In this document: positions 44,672-53,284 of the stretch, piece by piece
Layout of the letters: every line of letters starts with the position of its first letter
How positions within the stretch are numbered: the first letter of the stretch is position 1
Assembly: GCF_019264345.1 (NCBI RefSeq)
Contig: NZ_JAHVAO010000002.1
Coordinates: forward strand, 273,711 to 337,710
Origin: Marinobacter arenosus
GTDB lineage: Bacteria; Pseudomonadota; Gammaproteobacteria; Pseudomonadales; Oleiphilaceae
Direction: 5' to 3'
Length of the DNA: 64,000 nt
Notes under the pieces: model-generated
Told to the model about the DNA's origin: nothing
Seen by the model: the letters and a program-made list of their open reading frames with translations, nothing else
The model's database searches: none
Position numbers and translations under genes: made by a program

Positions 44672-45838
44672 ATGGACTTTAATCTGACCGAAGACCAGCT
44701 GGCGTTCCGTGAGGCAGCGCGCGCGTTTGCGGAGAAATCCATGGCGCCGCACGCGGCAAAATGGGACGACGAGCATATCTTCCCCATCGACGTCATGAAG
44801 GAAGCCGGCGAGATGGGCTTTATGGGCCTGTACACGCCGGAAGCGCTGGGCGGCATGGGGCTGTCCCGTCTTGATACGTCGGTGATTGTTGAAGAGCTGG
44901 CCGCGGCATGCCCGTCCACGGCGGCGTTCATCACCATCCACAACATGGCGACCTGGATGGTGGCCAGTTTTGCCTCGGATGACCTGAAGCAGGAGATCGT
45001 GCCCAAACTCGCCAGTGGTGAATGGCTCGCCTCCTACTGCCTGACCGAACCCGGTGCCGGTTCGGACGCAGCCAGCCTGCGCACCAAGGCGGTCCGTGAC
45101 GGAGACAGTTACCTGATCACCGGCAGCAAGGTGTTTATTTCCGGTGCCGGCAGCACCGACATCCTGGTGCTCATGGCCCGAACCGGCGCCCCGGACAGCG
45201 GTGCCAAGGGTATCTCCACCTTCGTGATCCCGGCGGATGCCGAGGGCATTACCTACGGCAAGAATGAAGAAAAGATGGGGTGGCGCAGTCAGCCGACCCG
45301 AATGATCAGCCTTGAGAACGTGCGTATCCCGGCTTCCAATCGCGTGGGCGAGGAGGGTGACGGCTTCGCCATCGCCATGAAAGGGCTGGACGGCGGCCGG
45401 CTGAACATCGCCACCTGTTCCCTCGGGGGCGCCCAGGCCGCACTGCTGCGAGCCCGCAACTACATGCACGAGCGTGAGCAGTTCGGCAAGCCCCTGGCCG
45501 CGTTCCAAGCCCTGCAGTTCAAGCTCGCCGACATGGCGACCAACCTGGTGGCGGCCCGCCAGATGGTGCGGCTGGGGGCTTTCAAGCTCGACAGCGCCGA
45601 TCCGGAAGCGACCCTGCATTGTGCCATGGCCAAACGCTTCGCCACCGACGTCTGTTTCGACGTGGTCAACGATGCGCTGCAGCTGCACGGTGGCTACGGC
45701 TACATCCGGGAATACCCCCTGGAGCGCTACCTGCGGGACCTGAGGGTGCACCAGATACTCGAAGGCACCAACGAAATCATGCGCCTGATCGTCGCCCGTC
45801 GGCTGCTGGATGACGGCGTGGCCGAAGCGATCCAATAA
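44672..45838 (+). CDS. Isobutyryl-CoA dehydrogenase-like acyl-CoA dehydrogenase
   Basis: A 388-residue flavin acyl-CoA dehydrogenase. The FAD-binding signature is YCLTEPGAGSDAASLRTKA, and the catalytic Glu sits in LEGTNEIMRLIVARR. Context in a valine cluster makes isobutyryl-CoA to methacrylyl-CoA the likely reaction. It is followed by the hydratase gene with 10 bases between, so one transcript is likely from here to mmsB. Confidence 0.9.
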   Translation: MDFNLTEDQLAFREAARAFAEKSMAPHAAKWDDEHIFPIDVMKEAGEMGFMGLYTPEALGGMGLSRLDTSVIVEELAAACPSTAAFITIHNMATWMVASFASDDLKQEIVPKLASGEWLASYCLTEPGAGSDAASLRTKAVRDGDSYLITGSKVFISGAGSTDILVLMARTGAPDSGAKGISTFVIPADAEGITYGKNEEKMGWRSQPTRMISLENVRIPASNRVGEEGDGFAIAMKGLDGGRLNIATCSLGGAQAALLRARNYMHEREQFGKPLAAFQALQFKLADMATNLVAARQMVRLGAFKLDSADPEATLHCAMAKRFATDVCFDVVNDALQLHGGYGYIREYPLERYLRDLRVHQILEGTNEIMRLIVARRLLDDGVAEAIQ

Positions 45839-45848
45839 GGAGAATTCC

Positions 45849-46628
45849 ATGAGCGACCTGATTCAGCTCGAAAAACGCGGACATATTGCGGTACTGACCA
45901 TCAATAACCCGCCGGCCAACACCTGGACGGCGGAATCCCTGCCAGCGCTGCGCGACACCATCCGCGAACTGAACGCGGACCGGAACATCTTTGCGCTGGT
46001 GGTAACCGGCCAGGGGGAAAAGTTCTTCTCCGCCGGCGCCGACCTGAAAACTTTTGCCGATGGCGACAAGGCCCGTGCCAACGAGATGGCCCAGGCGTTC
46101 GGTGAAGCCTTCGCCACCCTCAGCGCTTTCCGGGGTGTGTCCATTGCCGCGGTGAACGGCTACGCCATGGGCGGCGGCCTGGAGTGTGCGATGGCGTGCG
46201 ATATCCGCATTGCCGAGGAGCACGCGCAGATGGCCCTGCCCGAAGCCGGTGTGGGCCTGCTGCCGTGCGCCGGTGGCACCCAGAACCTGCCCTGGCTGGT
46301 GGGAGAAGGCTGGGCCAAGCGCATGATCCTCTGCGGCGAGCGCGTCAAAGCGGACAAGGCCCTGCAGATCGGTCTGGTGGAAGAAGTCGTGCCGTCTGGC
46401 AAGAGCCTGGAAAAAGCGCTGGAGCTGGCGGAAATGGCCTGCAAACAGAGCCCGTCCTCCACCGCCCGCTGTAAATCCCTGGTGATGAGTGCCCGTGACG
46501 GCCGCAGCCACGAAGACGGCTGGCGGATGGAGCGTGAGCTCTTCGTGGAACTGTTCTCCACCGAGGACCAGAAGGAAGGCGTGAACGCGTTCCTCGAGAA
46601 ACGCGCACCGGAATGGAAGAACCGCTGA
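45849..46628 (+). CDS. Enoyl-CoA hydratase (methacrylyl-CoA hydratase in context)
   Basis: A 259-residue crotonase. Oxyanion-hole loops are FFSAGADLKTFADG and VNGYAMGGGLECAMACDIRI; the catalytic Glu is in LPEAGVGLLPCAGGTQ. In this cluster it likely hydrates methacrylyl-CoA to 3-hydroxyisobutyryl-CoA. ATG 45849 follows AAGGAG. Confidence 0.9.
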   Translation: MSDLIQLEKRGHIAVLTINNPPANTWTAESLPALRDTIRELNADRNIFALVVTGQGEKFFSAGADLKTFADGDKARANEMAQAFGEAFATLSAFRGVSIAAVNGYAMGGGLECAMACDIRIAEEHAQMALPEAGVGLLPCAGGTQNLPWLVGEGWAKRMILCGERVKADKALQIGLVEEVVPSGKSLEKALELAEMACKQSPSSTARCKSLVMSARDGRSHEDGWRMERELFVELFSTEDQKEGVNAFLEKRAPEWKNR

Positions 46629-46662
46629 ATCCCGTGGCAGTGCAACGGTTGAAGGAAATGTT

Positions 46663-47736
46663 ATGAGTGACCAACCCATCGTTTTTGAAGAGTGGACAAC
46701 CGGCGACGATGCGCTGATTGCCGTGGCGCGACTGAACACGCCGAAGGCCCTGAACTCCCTCTCGCTGGAAATGATCCGCCTGCTGGCGCCACAGCTCAAA
46801 CGCTGGGCGGAAGACAGCCGTATCCGCGCCGTCTGGCTGGAAGCCGAGGGCGACAAGGCGTTCTGTGCCGGGGGCGACATCGTGGCCCTGTACCGCAGCA
46901 TGACCGAGCCCCAGGGCGCCAGCGAAGGCGAAGCCTTCTTCACCGAGGAATACGAGCTGGATTACCTCATCCACACCTTCCCCAAGCCGATCGTCTGCTG
47001 GGGCCATGGCATCGTCATGGGCGGTGGCATGGGCATCATGGAAGGGGCGTCTCACCGGGTCGTGACCGAGGGCTCGAAACTGGCCATGCCGGAGATCACC
47101 ATCGGCCTGTACCCGGATGTGGCCGCAGGCTGGTTCCTCAACCGCACCCCCGGACGGACGGGGCTGTTTCTCGGCCTGACCGGCGCCCGGATGAATGGCG
47201 CCGATGCGTTGTTCACCGGCCTTGCCGACCGATTCATCCGGCACGAACTCAAGGCGGACGTGATCAAAGAACTCCGGCGACGGAACTGGCAGGGCGAGAA
47301 TGGCCATGCGGTTGTTGGGAGCGTTCTGCGGCAGTTCGAACAGCAAAGCGCCGATGTCATGCCGGAATCCCCGGTCCGCACCCATTTCGACGAGATTAAC
47401 CGGGTCACGGACGCGGATTCGCTGGAAGATGTGGTCAACCAGCTCAAAGAGCTTGCCGGTGGTGAGGGCTGGGTGGCGAAAGCCACCAAATCCCTGGCAT
47501 CGGCATCACCGACCTCTCTGGCCCTGGTCTGGCACCACCTGCACAACTGCAAGCACGATGGCCTCAAGGAGGTTCTCGACAAGGAGCTGGTGTTGTCCCA
47601 GAAATGCCTGAGCAAGGGCGAGTTCGCCGAGGGTATCCGGGCGCTGCTGATCGATAAGGACCAGCAGCCACGGTGGCGCTACGCCTCCCTGGCGGAAATG
47701 GACAGTGCCTGGATCGACGATTTTTTCAAACCATAG
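46663..47736 (+). CDS. 3-hydroxyisobutyryl-CoA hydrolase
   Basis: A 357-residue crotonase-superfamily hydrolase, longer than hydratases as expected for HIBCH. Family motifs are KAFCAGGDIVALY, HGIVMGGGMGIMEGASHR and MPEITIGLYPDVAAGWFLNR. It releases CoA from 3-hydroxyisobutyryl-CoA, making the free acid for mmsB. It lies 34 bases after the hydratase gene. Confidence 0.93.
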   Translation: MSDQPIVFEEWTTGDDALIAVARLNTPKALNSLSLEMIRLLAPQLKRWAEDSRIRAVWLEAEGDKAFCAGGDIVALYRSMTEPQGASEGEAFFTEEYELDYLIHTFPKPIVCWGHGIVMGGGMGIMEGASHRVVTEGSKLAMPEITIGLYPDVAAGWFLNRTPGRTGLFLGLTGARMNGADALFTGLADRFIRHELKADVIKELRRRNWQGENGHAVVGSVLRQFEQQSADVMPESPVRTHFDEINRVTDADSLEDVVNQLKELAGGEGWVAKATKSLASASPTSLALVWHHLHNCKHDGLKEVLDKELVLSQKCLSKGEFAEGIRALLIDKDQQPRWRYASLAEMDSAWIDDFFKP

Positions 47737-47796
47737 CCAAACGGCCACCGGCACCGGTGGCCCACTCAATCGAATAGAACAATAAGGGGAAGAGAT

Positions 47797-48684
47797 ATGG
47801 CAACGATTACATTTATTGGTCTTGGCAACATGGGCGGTCCCATGGCCAGCAACCTGGTGAAGGCCGGTCACGACGTGACCGTGTTCGACCTGTCAAAAGA
47901 CGCCGTGCAGGCGCTGGTGGCCGAAGGCGCGAAGACCGCAGAGACCGCCCATGAGGCTGCGAAGGGCGCGGAATGTGTGATCACCATGCTGCCCGCGGGG
48001 CAACACGTGGAAGCGGTCTATCTCGGCGAAGACGGCCTGCTGGCCAAGCTGCCCGAGGGCACCCTGGTGATTGATTCCTCCACCATCGCGCCGGAAACGG
48101 CCCGCGGTGTCGCTGAGGAAGCCACCGCCCGGAACATTCCCTTCCTGGATGCGCCGGTCTCCGGCGGTGTCGGTGGCGCCAAGGCCGGTACCCTGACCTT
48201 CATCTGCGGCGGTGCGGAGGACACCTTCAACAAAGCCAAGCCGATCCTGGACGCCATGGGCAAGAACATCTTCCACGCTGGTCCCCACGGTTCCGGCCAG
48301 GTCGCGAAAATCTGCAACAACATGCTGCTGGCGATCCTGATGGCGGGCACCAGCGAAGCCCTGGCGCTTGGCGTAAAGAATGGCCTGGATCCGGCCGTGC
48401 TCTCGGAAATCATGAAGCAGAGCTCCGGCGGTAACTGGGCCCTGAACGTCTACAACCCGTGGCCGGGTGTGATGGAAGCGGCGCCTGCATCCCGCAATTA
48501 TGAGGGCGGCTTCCTGGTGAACCTGATGAACAAGGACCTGGGCCTGGCGTTCGACAACGCGGTGAAAAACCACGCTTCGATTCCCATGGGTTCGCTGGCC
48601 CGCAATCTCTTCGAGATTCACGCGGGGCAGGGCAACGGCAGCCTGGATTTCTCCAGCATCCAGCGACTGTACAAGCCGGAGTAA
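47797..48684 (+). CDS. mmsB: 3-hydroxyisobutyrate dehydrogenase MmsB
   Basis: A 295-residue NAD-dependent beta-hydroxyacid dehydrogenase. The cofactor motif is FIGLGNMGGPMASNLVKAGH, the substrate loop DAPVSGGVGGAKAGTL, and the catalytic Lys lies in GQVAKICNNMLLA. It makes methylmalonate semialdehyde, the substrate of MmsA. AGGGGA precedes the ATG. A GC-rich hairpin (GGGCA with TGCCC, about 48688-48714) follows. Confidence 0.95.
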   Translation: MATITFIGLGNMGGPMASNLVKAGHDVTVFDLSKDAVQALVAEGAKTAETAHEAAKGAECVITMLPAGQHVEAVYLGEDGLLAKLPEGTLVIDSSTIAPETARGVAEEATARNIPFLDAPVSGGVGGAKAGTLTFICGGAEDTFNKAKPILDAMGKNIFHAGPHGSGQVAKICNNMLLAILMAGTSEALALGVKNGLDPAVLSEIMKQSSGGNWALNVYNPWPGVMEAAPASRNYEGGFLVNLMNKDLGLAFDNAVKNHASIPMGSLARNLFEIHAGQGNGSLDFSSIQRLYKPE

Positions 48685-48752
48685 GGGCAGGAGGGCGCGG
48701 CCCGCTCGTGCCCTCGGTTCTGCGTTCCATGAGGATGCGCCGGGACGGGGAT

Positions 48753-49055
48753 TTACGGGCGTTTTCGCGGCTTGCCGTACAGTGCCCGCAACTCGTCCTT
48801 GGCCGCTTCCAGTCGCTCGCGCTGCTCTGGCGCGAGCTGTTTTCCTGCGCGGTTGATGTAGAACGTCAGCATCGACATCGCGGAGCGGTAGGGGTCTGAC
48901 TTCCGTCGGGTGCTGTCCTCCGCGGACTGCTTCAGCGAACGGGCGATGTCGCGGGGATTCTTCAGGGAGAACACCCCGTGTTCAAGATTCAGCGCATCGC
49001 TGGATTCCGTGACCCTCTGTGACCAGTGTTCGGTGCCCTTCATCGATTTCGCCAT
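48753..49055 (-). CDS. DUF3175 family protein
   Basis: A 100-residue basic protein of the DUF3175 family: HWSQRVTESSDALNLEHGVF, RDIARSLKQSAEDSTRR and SAMSMLTFYINRAGKQL. Function is unknown. ATG 49055 shares a base with the stop of the upstream gene (TGATG overlap), suggesting coupling. A frame from 49106 adds 17 residues that lie inside the neighbour. Confidence 0.8.
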   Translation of the reverse strand: MAKSMKGTEHWSQRVTESSDALNLEHGVFSLKNPRDIARSLKQSAEDSTRRKSDPYRSAMSMLTFYINRAGKQLAPEQRERLEAAKDELRALYGKPRKRP

Positions 49056-49384
49056 CACGAGTCTGGCAGGCACACCCGTTTGCTCTGGCTGGTGAGCCGG
49101 TTCCATTTCGGTTCGTTATTGTTGCGCGTCTTGTACAGGTAGTCGCTTACGTCTTCAAAGTGGGTCTGGGTAGCGCCCAGCTTTCTCGCCTCCGTGCGGT
49201 GCCGGCTGGACAGCATGGCCAACGCCTGCTGTTGATCGGCATTGTCATCCAGCATTTCGCTGATCATCGACAGGTGGGAGGCGCAGAAAATATGCATGTT
49301 GCGCTTGTCGTAGTCGATTTCTTCCGACCACCCGTTGAGGCTGATGAAAACCAGAATCGTCGCAAGACCCGCTGCTCGTTTCAT
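49055..49384 (-). CDS. Hypothetical exported protein
   Basis: A 109-residue protein with a signal peptide (MKRAAGLATILVFISLNGWS) and a mature part with two Cys residues (HIFCASHLSMISEML and RVCLPDS). No family recognised. It is translated just before the DUF3175 gene. An upstream start at 49417 is possible but overlaps the VOC gene. Confidence 0.6.
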   Translation of the reverse strand: MKRAAGLATILVFISLNGWSEEIDYDKRNMHIFCASHLSMISEMLDDNADQQQALAMLSSRHRTEARKLGATQTHFEDVSDYLYKTRNNNEPKWNRLTSQSKRVCLPDS

Positions 49385-49401
49385 GGGTAATTGTCCTATG
49401 C

Positions 49402-49755
49402 CTAGGTGTCTGACCACACAGCATACTCATTGCCATTGGGGTCTGTGAAATGGAAACGACGCCCCCCGGGAAATGAGAAGATGTCCTTAACGATGTGCCC
49501 GCCTGACTGATTCACGGTTTCCAGCGTGGATTCCAGGTCGCCGCTGTATAGAACAACGAGCACGCTCCCGTTGCGGGTCGTCGCCACCTGGTCGGATTTG
49601 AAGAATCCGCCGTCCAATCCGGCATTCTCAATGGCGACGTAATCTGGGCCGTAGTCGACAAACGACCATCCGAACGCATCAGCAAAGAACCGCTTGGTGG
49701 CTTCAAGGTCGGTTGACGGAAGTTCGACGTAGTTGATTTTCCCGGTTTCTTTCAC
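49402..49755 (-). CDS. VOC family protein (glyoxalase/bleomycin-resistance fold)
   Basis: A 117-residue single-chain VOC protein: INYVELPSTDLEATKRFFAD, YVAIENAGLDGGF, and GGRRFHFTDPNGNEYAVWSD. Function is unknown. I chose GTG 49755, since AAGGAAG lies before it and the longer frame from 49830 contains no family sequence. A start in the longer frame cannot be excluded. Confidence 0.8.
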   Translation of the reverse strand: MKETGKINYVELPSTDLEATKRFFADAFGWSFVDYGPDYVAIENAGLDGGFFKSDQVATTRNGSVLVVLYSGDLESTLETVNQSGGHIVKDIFSFPGGRRFHFTDPNGNEYAVWSDT

Positions 49756-49895
49756 AGTTTCTTCCTTGTTGTAATGACGTTCTGTGAGGGCGATGAGATA
49801 CGAACATAAAGGACCAACGATGGATTTCATAGCCCCCTGAACCAGGTGCGGCGTTACTCAAAGCGCGACGATCAGGCAGCAGTGCGGGGCGCCAG

Positions 49896-50927
49896 TCAAA
49901 TCAGGCGGCCAACCGACTCTTCGATCAGAGGTCGAAACAGGCGTCGGTACTCGCCCGGCGTCAGGCCCGTCAGGCGCTTGAACAGGCGGCGAAAGAAGGA
50001 CACATCCTCATAGCCGGCCTCCAGGCTCACTTCCTCTACAGACAGCTTTCCCTCCTCCAATAGCCGCTTGGCCGCTTCGATGCGAAGATTCTGCAGGTAC
50101 TCGATCATCGAGGCGCCAGTGGCAGCCTTGAAGCGCCGCTTGAGCGTTCGCTCGGGCAGGGGGGAGCCCTCTATCAGCCGGGAAATGGCTGCGGGATCCC
50201 GGCAATGCTCCTTCAGCCACTCCTCGCACCGGCGCACCGCCGAGTCGGCATGGTGCGTTTGTCGGACCAGGCCCGTGAATGGAAGCTGGCCCTCGTCATG
50301 CCATTTGAGCAGGTAGACCTTGGCAATCCGCAGTGCTTCGCCGATGCCCACGTGGCGGGCAATGATATGCAGTGCCAGATCATGCCACGACGTGGTTCCG
50401 CCCGCCGTCACCAACCGGCCACCGGGATGGGCGTAAACCAGGTTCGTTTCCGGCCTGAAATGCACCTTCGGATAGTGAGTGCGAAACAGCTCCTGATACC
50501 CCCAGTGAGAAGTGGCCTCGCAGTTATCCAGCAGGCCGCTTTCGGCCAATAACACCGACCCGGAGCAGGCGGAATAGATCGTGGTACCCGAGCGGAACCT
50601 GGCGTTGACCCACTCCATGAGCGCGTCATAGCGACCACGGATCTCTTCATGGGGACCAAGCCAGATCTCCGGGAGGATCAGGATATCCGCAACAGGGTCG
50701 TCGGCGATGGCATAAGCCGGCTGCACCGGTATCCCGTGGCCGCAATAAAATGGCGTGGTCTCGATGGAAACAATCTGCACATCAAAGGGTTGGGATGGAC
50801 TCGCATCGCCCACCAGCGTTTGCCATATGTTGCCTGTCGACATTAACACATCGACCATTCCATACAGCGCCGACCCCGCCGTTTCCGGCAGCGCCAGAAT
50901 GAGAACTTTTTTCTGCCGGCATGACAT
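49896..50927 (-). CDS. GlxA family transcriptional regulator (DJ-1/PfpI-like plus AraC HTH)
   Basis: A 343-residue regulator. The N-terminal DJ-1-like domain contains TTIYSACSGSVLLAESGLLD and ATSHWGYQELF; the C-terminal AraC helix-turn-helix includes RRFKAATGASMIEYLQNLRI and AGYEDVSFFRRLFKRLTGLT. It fits the FtrA/GlxA group that senses nitrogenous or amine metabolites. It is divergent from the OsmC gene across 153 bases and may control it. Confidence 0.88.
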   Translation of the reverse strand: MSCRQKKVLILALPETAGSALYGMVDVLMSTGNIWQTLVGDASPSQPFDVQIVSIETTPFYCGHGIPVQPAYAIADDPVADILILPEIWLGPHEEIRGRYDALMEWVNARFRSGTTIYSACSGSVLLAESGLLDNCEATSHWGYQELFRTHYPKVHFRPETNLVYAHPGGRLVTAGGTTSWHDLALHIIARHVGIGEALRIAKVYLLKWHDEGQLPFTGLVRQTHHADSAVRRCEEWLKEHCRDPAAISRLIEGSPLPERTLKRRFKAATGASMIEYLQNLRIEAAKRLLEEGKLSVEEVSLEAGYEDVSFFRRLFKRLTGLTPGEYRRLFRPLIEESVGRLI

Positions 50928-51080
50928 GTTTCGTCCCCCCTTAAATTGGTGGCACGAATGCCCCCTTTTTGTCAGATATCCATCTGAGCGTGTCCGCCGC
51001 CTTGTCTTACTTTATACCCAGACGCCACACAAAGCGTCTCCCGGTTCCCGGGTCCCTGTAGACGATGAAGCAAGGTGAGA

Positions 51081-51650
51081 ATGATGAACGCACAAGTAGA
51101 TATCCAAAGCCGAAATGGCCTTGACCTGGTTCAGATGGGGCAGACAGTTGAAGCCCTCAAGAACAATCCTAGCCTCGCGCAGTTCGAGTTTCGGGCAAGC
51201 AACCAATGGGTGAACGGCGGTGAAAACCGCTCCACTATTCGAGGCTTCTACGGCGCTGGCGCCGAAGACGACTCCCGCATTGAAGACTTCGTCTTCACAA
51301 ACGGAGAGCCACCGGTCCTGCTCGGCAACAACGAAGGCGCGAATCCGGTGGAATTCCTGCTGCATGCGCTGGCTGGCTGCGTCACTACCACTACCGTTCT
51401 GCATGCAGCCGCGCGGGGCATTACGATCAGGAAGTTGTCGACCAGACTGTCAGGCAATATCAACCTGGAAGGACTGCTGGCGCTGAACGACGACGCCACG
51501 GTTGGTTACGAGAGCATCCGCATCCTGATGGACATCGACGCTGACTGCAGTGAGGAAGAGCTGGATGATTTGCTGTCGTTCGCCAAGAACCACTCTCCTG
51601 TATGCAACACGGTGTGCCGGCCAGTTTCAGTGATGCTTGAGCGGATTTGA
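51081..51650 (+). CDS. OsmC family protein
   Basis: A 189-residue OsmC-fold protein. Both redox Cys positions are present: ALAGCVTTTTVLHAAA and HSPVCNTVCRPVSV. This longer form with a divergent N terminus is the type annotated as OsmC-related, not classical Ohr. It is divergent from the GlxA-type regulator. The second ATG (51084) is possible. A perfect 13-bp hairpin follows at 51671. Confidence 0.86.
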   Translation: MMNAQVDIQSRNGLDLVQMGQTVEALKNNPSLAQFEFRASNQWVNGGENRSTIRGFYGAGAEDDSRIEDFVFTNGEPPVLLGNNEGANPVEFLLHALAGCVTTTTVLHAAARGITIRKLSTRLSGNINLEGLLALNDDATVGYESIRILMDIDADCSEEELDDLLSFAKNHSPVCNTVCRPVSVMLERI

Positions 51651-51670
51651 GAGAAAGCCCATTAGAGATC

Positions 51671-51714
51671 CAACCGCATAGCAGGCGCGAACAACCGCGT
51701 TTGCTATGCGGTTG
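51671..51714. repeat. Strong inverted repeat downstream of the OsmC gene
   Basis: CAACCGCATAGCA (51671-51683) pairs perfectly with TGCTATGCGGTTG (51702-51714) across an 18-base centre that contains a further CGCG/CGCG pair. There is no T tract, so it is not a classical terminator. The role is unknown. Confidence 0.75.
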
Positions 51715-51968
51715 ATGTTGGGGCCCAGCACCGAATCGCGGTGATAGCCCCCCAGTAGAAGGTATGCATTGGGAAAAGCGAGGGAAAGATACCGAGGTCT
51801 TTCAGTGGGCCAACCTGATCCTTACATGGTCTGCTTGTCGCTGATTGCAGGGTAGCCCGCATAATCTTCGCCCTTTCCCGGGGGCGGCAGGAGGCTGGCC
51901 GCGAGAGCCTGGAAGCCAATCATCCAGGCATGGCCGTGGGAATCGACAAAGCCTTTCACCAAGGACAT
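51715..51968 (-). pseudogene. Remnant of a YtcJ-type amidohydrolase
   Basis: On the minus strand an ATG at 51968 begins a frame containing GFVDSHGHAWMIGFQALAAS, the metal-binding N-terminal motif of YtcJ-like amidohydrolases, which stops at 51822-51824. A shifted frame then reads GIFPSLFPMHTFYWG, a motif from the C-terminal half, and after a one-base loss continues YHRDSVLGP. The middle of the enzyme (several hundred residues) is missing. This is a decayed gene with an internal deletion and frameshifts. Confidence 0.75.
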
Positions 51969-51975
51969 CTCCGGA

Positions 51976-51997
51976 GATCGGGCGCAAGCGCCCGATC
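51976..51997. repeat. Perfect 22-base palindrome
   Basis: GATCGGGCGC and GCGCCCGATC flank AA, a perfect palindrome just upstream of the amidohydrolase remnant on its coding strand. It may be a terminator stem, a REP-like unit or a scar. No T tract is present. Confidence 0.75.
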
Positions 51998-52074
51998 CCC
52001 AGATTGGACCCGCGAACCAGGGGGAAGTTTAAACGTGGGCCTTAATGCCGTCGTCAGGCGTTTCCCGATGGTGG

Positions 52075-52494
52075 CTACAAACGATTGAGAGCTTCCACCA
52101 TTGCCGGAACCACATCCGTATGATGGTGTGTCATCTTCCACCCACTGGCTTCTCGCTGATAGATATTGGTCACGCGAACTTCGCCCGACACCTTCTGCCC
52201 GCCCAGAGTAAACTCGGCGTCCTCTGTGCCGAGTTCGTAAGCGACGTCTCCCGCGACGCGGATAAGTTGATCCTTCAGTTCAACTTTCCCGTCTGTTGTC
52301 GCCTGGGCTACCTGCTCCCAGGCTTTTTGAACCTCGCTCCATCCGACTTGCCGACCACCGACCGGGTGCATGGTGGTGACATCCGTGTTGTGTGACCAGA
52401 TATCAGACAGTGGGGCGGCATCACCATTGAGCATGGTGTTCAGCGCCGCGTAGAACTGCGTTGATGCCTTACGGACTTCCTCTTCTGTGGACAT
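52075..52494 (-). CDS. NTF2-like (SnoaL/DUF4440-type) protein
   Basis: A 139-residue nuclear-transport-factor-2-like fold: STQFYAALNTMLNGDAAPLS, IWSHNTDVTTMHPVGG, and GEVRVTNIYQREASGWKMTH with the typical HHH (HHHTDV). Function is unknown; these proteins often act as small lyases or binding proteins. The gene has GGAGG before the start. It lies downstream of the GFA gene on the same strand. Confidence 0.82.
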   Translation of the reverse strand: MSTEEEVRKASTQFYAALNTMLNGDAAPLSDIWSHNTDVTTMHPVGGRQVGWSEVQKAWEQVAQATTDGKVELKDQLIRVAGDVAYELGTEDAEFTLGGQKVSGEVRVTNIYQREASGWKMTHHHTDVVPAMVEALNRL

Positions 52495-52618
52495 GGGAGG
52501 ACCTCCCTTTTGTGGCGGTATGCGACGGTGTACCGCGCGCGCCTTACGCCGTCAGGACTGTTTGCTTGTATGGAGGCGCAACCAGATCACGGGTAGTGAA
52601 TAAGATCAGTTTATAGCG

Positions 52619-52685
52619 CCGCCATCGAACAAAGTTGGACCCAGATCAAGTTTGCGACTTGCTGGGTCGCCGGGTTCGATGGCGG
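52619..52685. repeat. Long two-stem inverted repeat
   Basis: CCGCCATCGAAC (52619-52630) pairs perfectly with GTTCGATGGCGG (52674-52685), and inside it ACCCAG (52639-52644) pairs with CTGGGT (52662-52667). The two stems are separated by unpaired bases on both sides. There is no T tract. The shape recalls structured recombination sites or ends of a lost element, but attC core boxes are absent. Confidence 0.7.
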
Positions 52686-52725
52686 GAGTGCCGAACGATC
52701 TGACTGGCCTCTTTTTATCGGTCAG

Positions 52726-53124
52726 CTAGGGGCCGACAGGGTGCTCTTCGAATTGCTTGGCGGAGTCGCCAATCTTGAGCCAGCTCGGCTTTTCTGAAAC
52801 AAACTCATGGAACTGGTTTTCAATGGCCATATCGCCATCAATGCAATTGGCCGCGATCGGAAACGAGTCCTCCGTCGACAGTACCTCGCCCAGCGCTGAG
52901 CCGCAGATTGAGCAAAAACACCGATTGTATTGGTAGGGCGGTTCGGCTTTGAACGTGGAGATGTGATCACGCCCCAGGGTAATCCGGAACGTATCGGACT
53001 TAACAAACATGAGGGTGCTTGCACCCACTTTGCGACACCGGGTGCAATGGCACGTGCCCATCATACCGGGCATTTCCGTTAGCTCGAACTGAACAGCTCC
53101 GCAGCAGCAACTTCCCTTGATCAT
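52726..53124 (-). CDS. GFA (CENP-V) family protein
   Basis: A 132-residue zinc-binding protein of the glutathione-dependent formaldehyde-activating/CENP-V family. Zinc ligands are visible: GSCCCGAVQF, TCHCTRCRKVGAS and RCFCSICGSAL. Despite the name the reaction of most members is unknown. The LexA-type box at 53177 lies 53 bases upstream of its start, so SOS control is possible. Confidence 0.85.
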   Translation of the reverse strand: MIKGSCCCGAVQFELTEMPGMMGTCHCTRCRKVGASTLMFVKSDTFRITLGRDHISTFKAEPPYQYNRCFCSICGSALGEVLSTEDSFPIAANCIDGDMAIENQFHEFVSEKPSWLKIGDSAKQFEEHPVGP

Positions 53125-53176
53125 ATTGTGTCCTTACGAAAGATGATGGAGTCAGTTCAGCAATCTATATCAAAAG

Positions 53177-53192
53177 CTGTATAAATGTACAG
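53177..53192. promoter_or_regulatory. LexA (SOS) box
   Basis: CTGTATAAATGTACAG has the CTG-N10-CAG frame and matches 14 of 16 positions of the enterobacterial LexA consensus. It lies 53 bases before the GFA gene start. In the other direction it precedes a short open frame (about 53199-53282) with no recognised product. A LexA box beside a gene of unknown function is notable because integron integrases are often SOS-controlled, but no intI is here. Confidence 0.6.
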
Positions 53193-53284
53193 TTTTCTGT
53201 GCTGTTGTTTGTTCTGATCAGTGGATTTGCACCGTTCGACGAAGCGCTGGCGAAAGAGCTTCTGGTCGCTGTAAAAAAGGGAAT

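Noticed and set aside
51671..51714. Inverted repeat as an attC site
   Set aside because: The arms are perfect rather than bulged and the RYYYAAC and GTTRRRY cores are absent.
52000..52030. tRNA-like T-arm sequence on the minus strand (GGTTCG followed by a pairing stretch)
   Set aside because: No acceptor, D-arm or anticodon arm can be fitted around it.
53177..53192. LexA box as the integrase promoter
   Set aside because: No integrase-like protein lies on either side, and the direction of all cassettes places intI at the other end of the array.
53199..53282. Short plus-strand frame after the LexA box (about 27 residues)
   Set aside because: No ribosome site or recognisable product, so I do not list it as a gene. 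It may be a remnant of a lost SOS gene.
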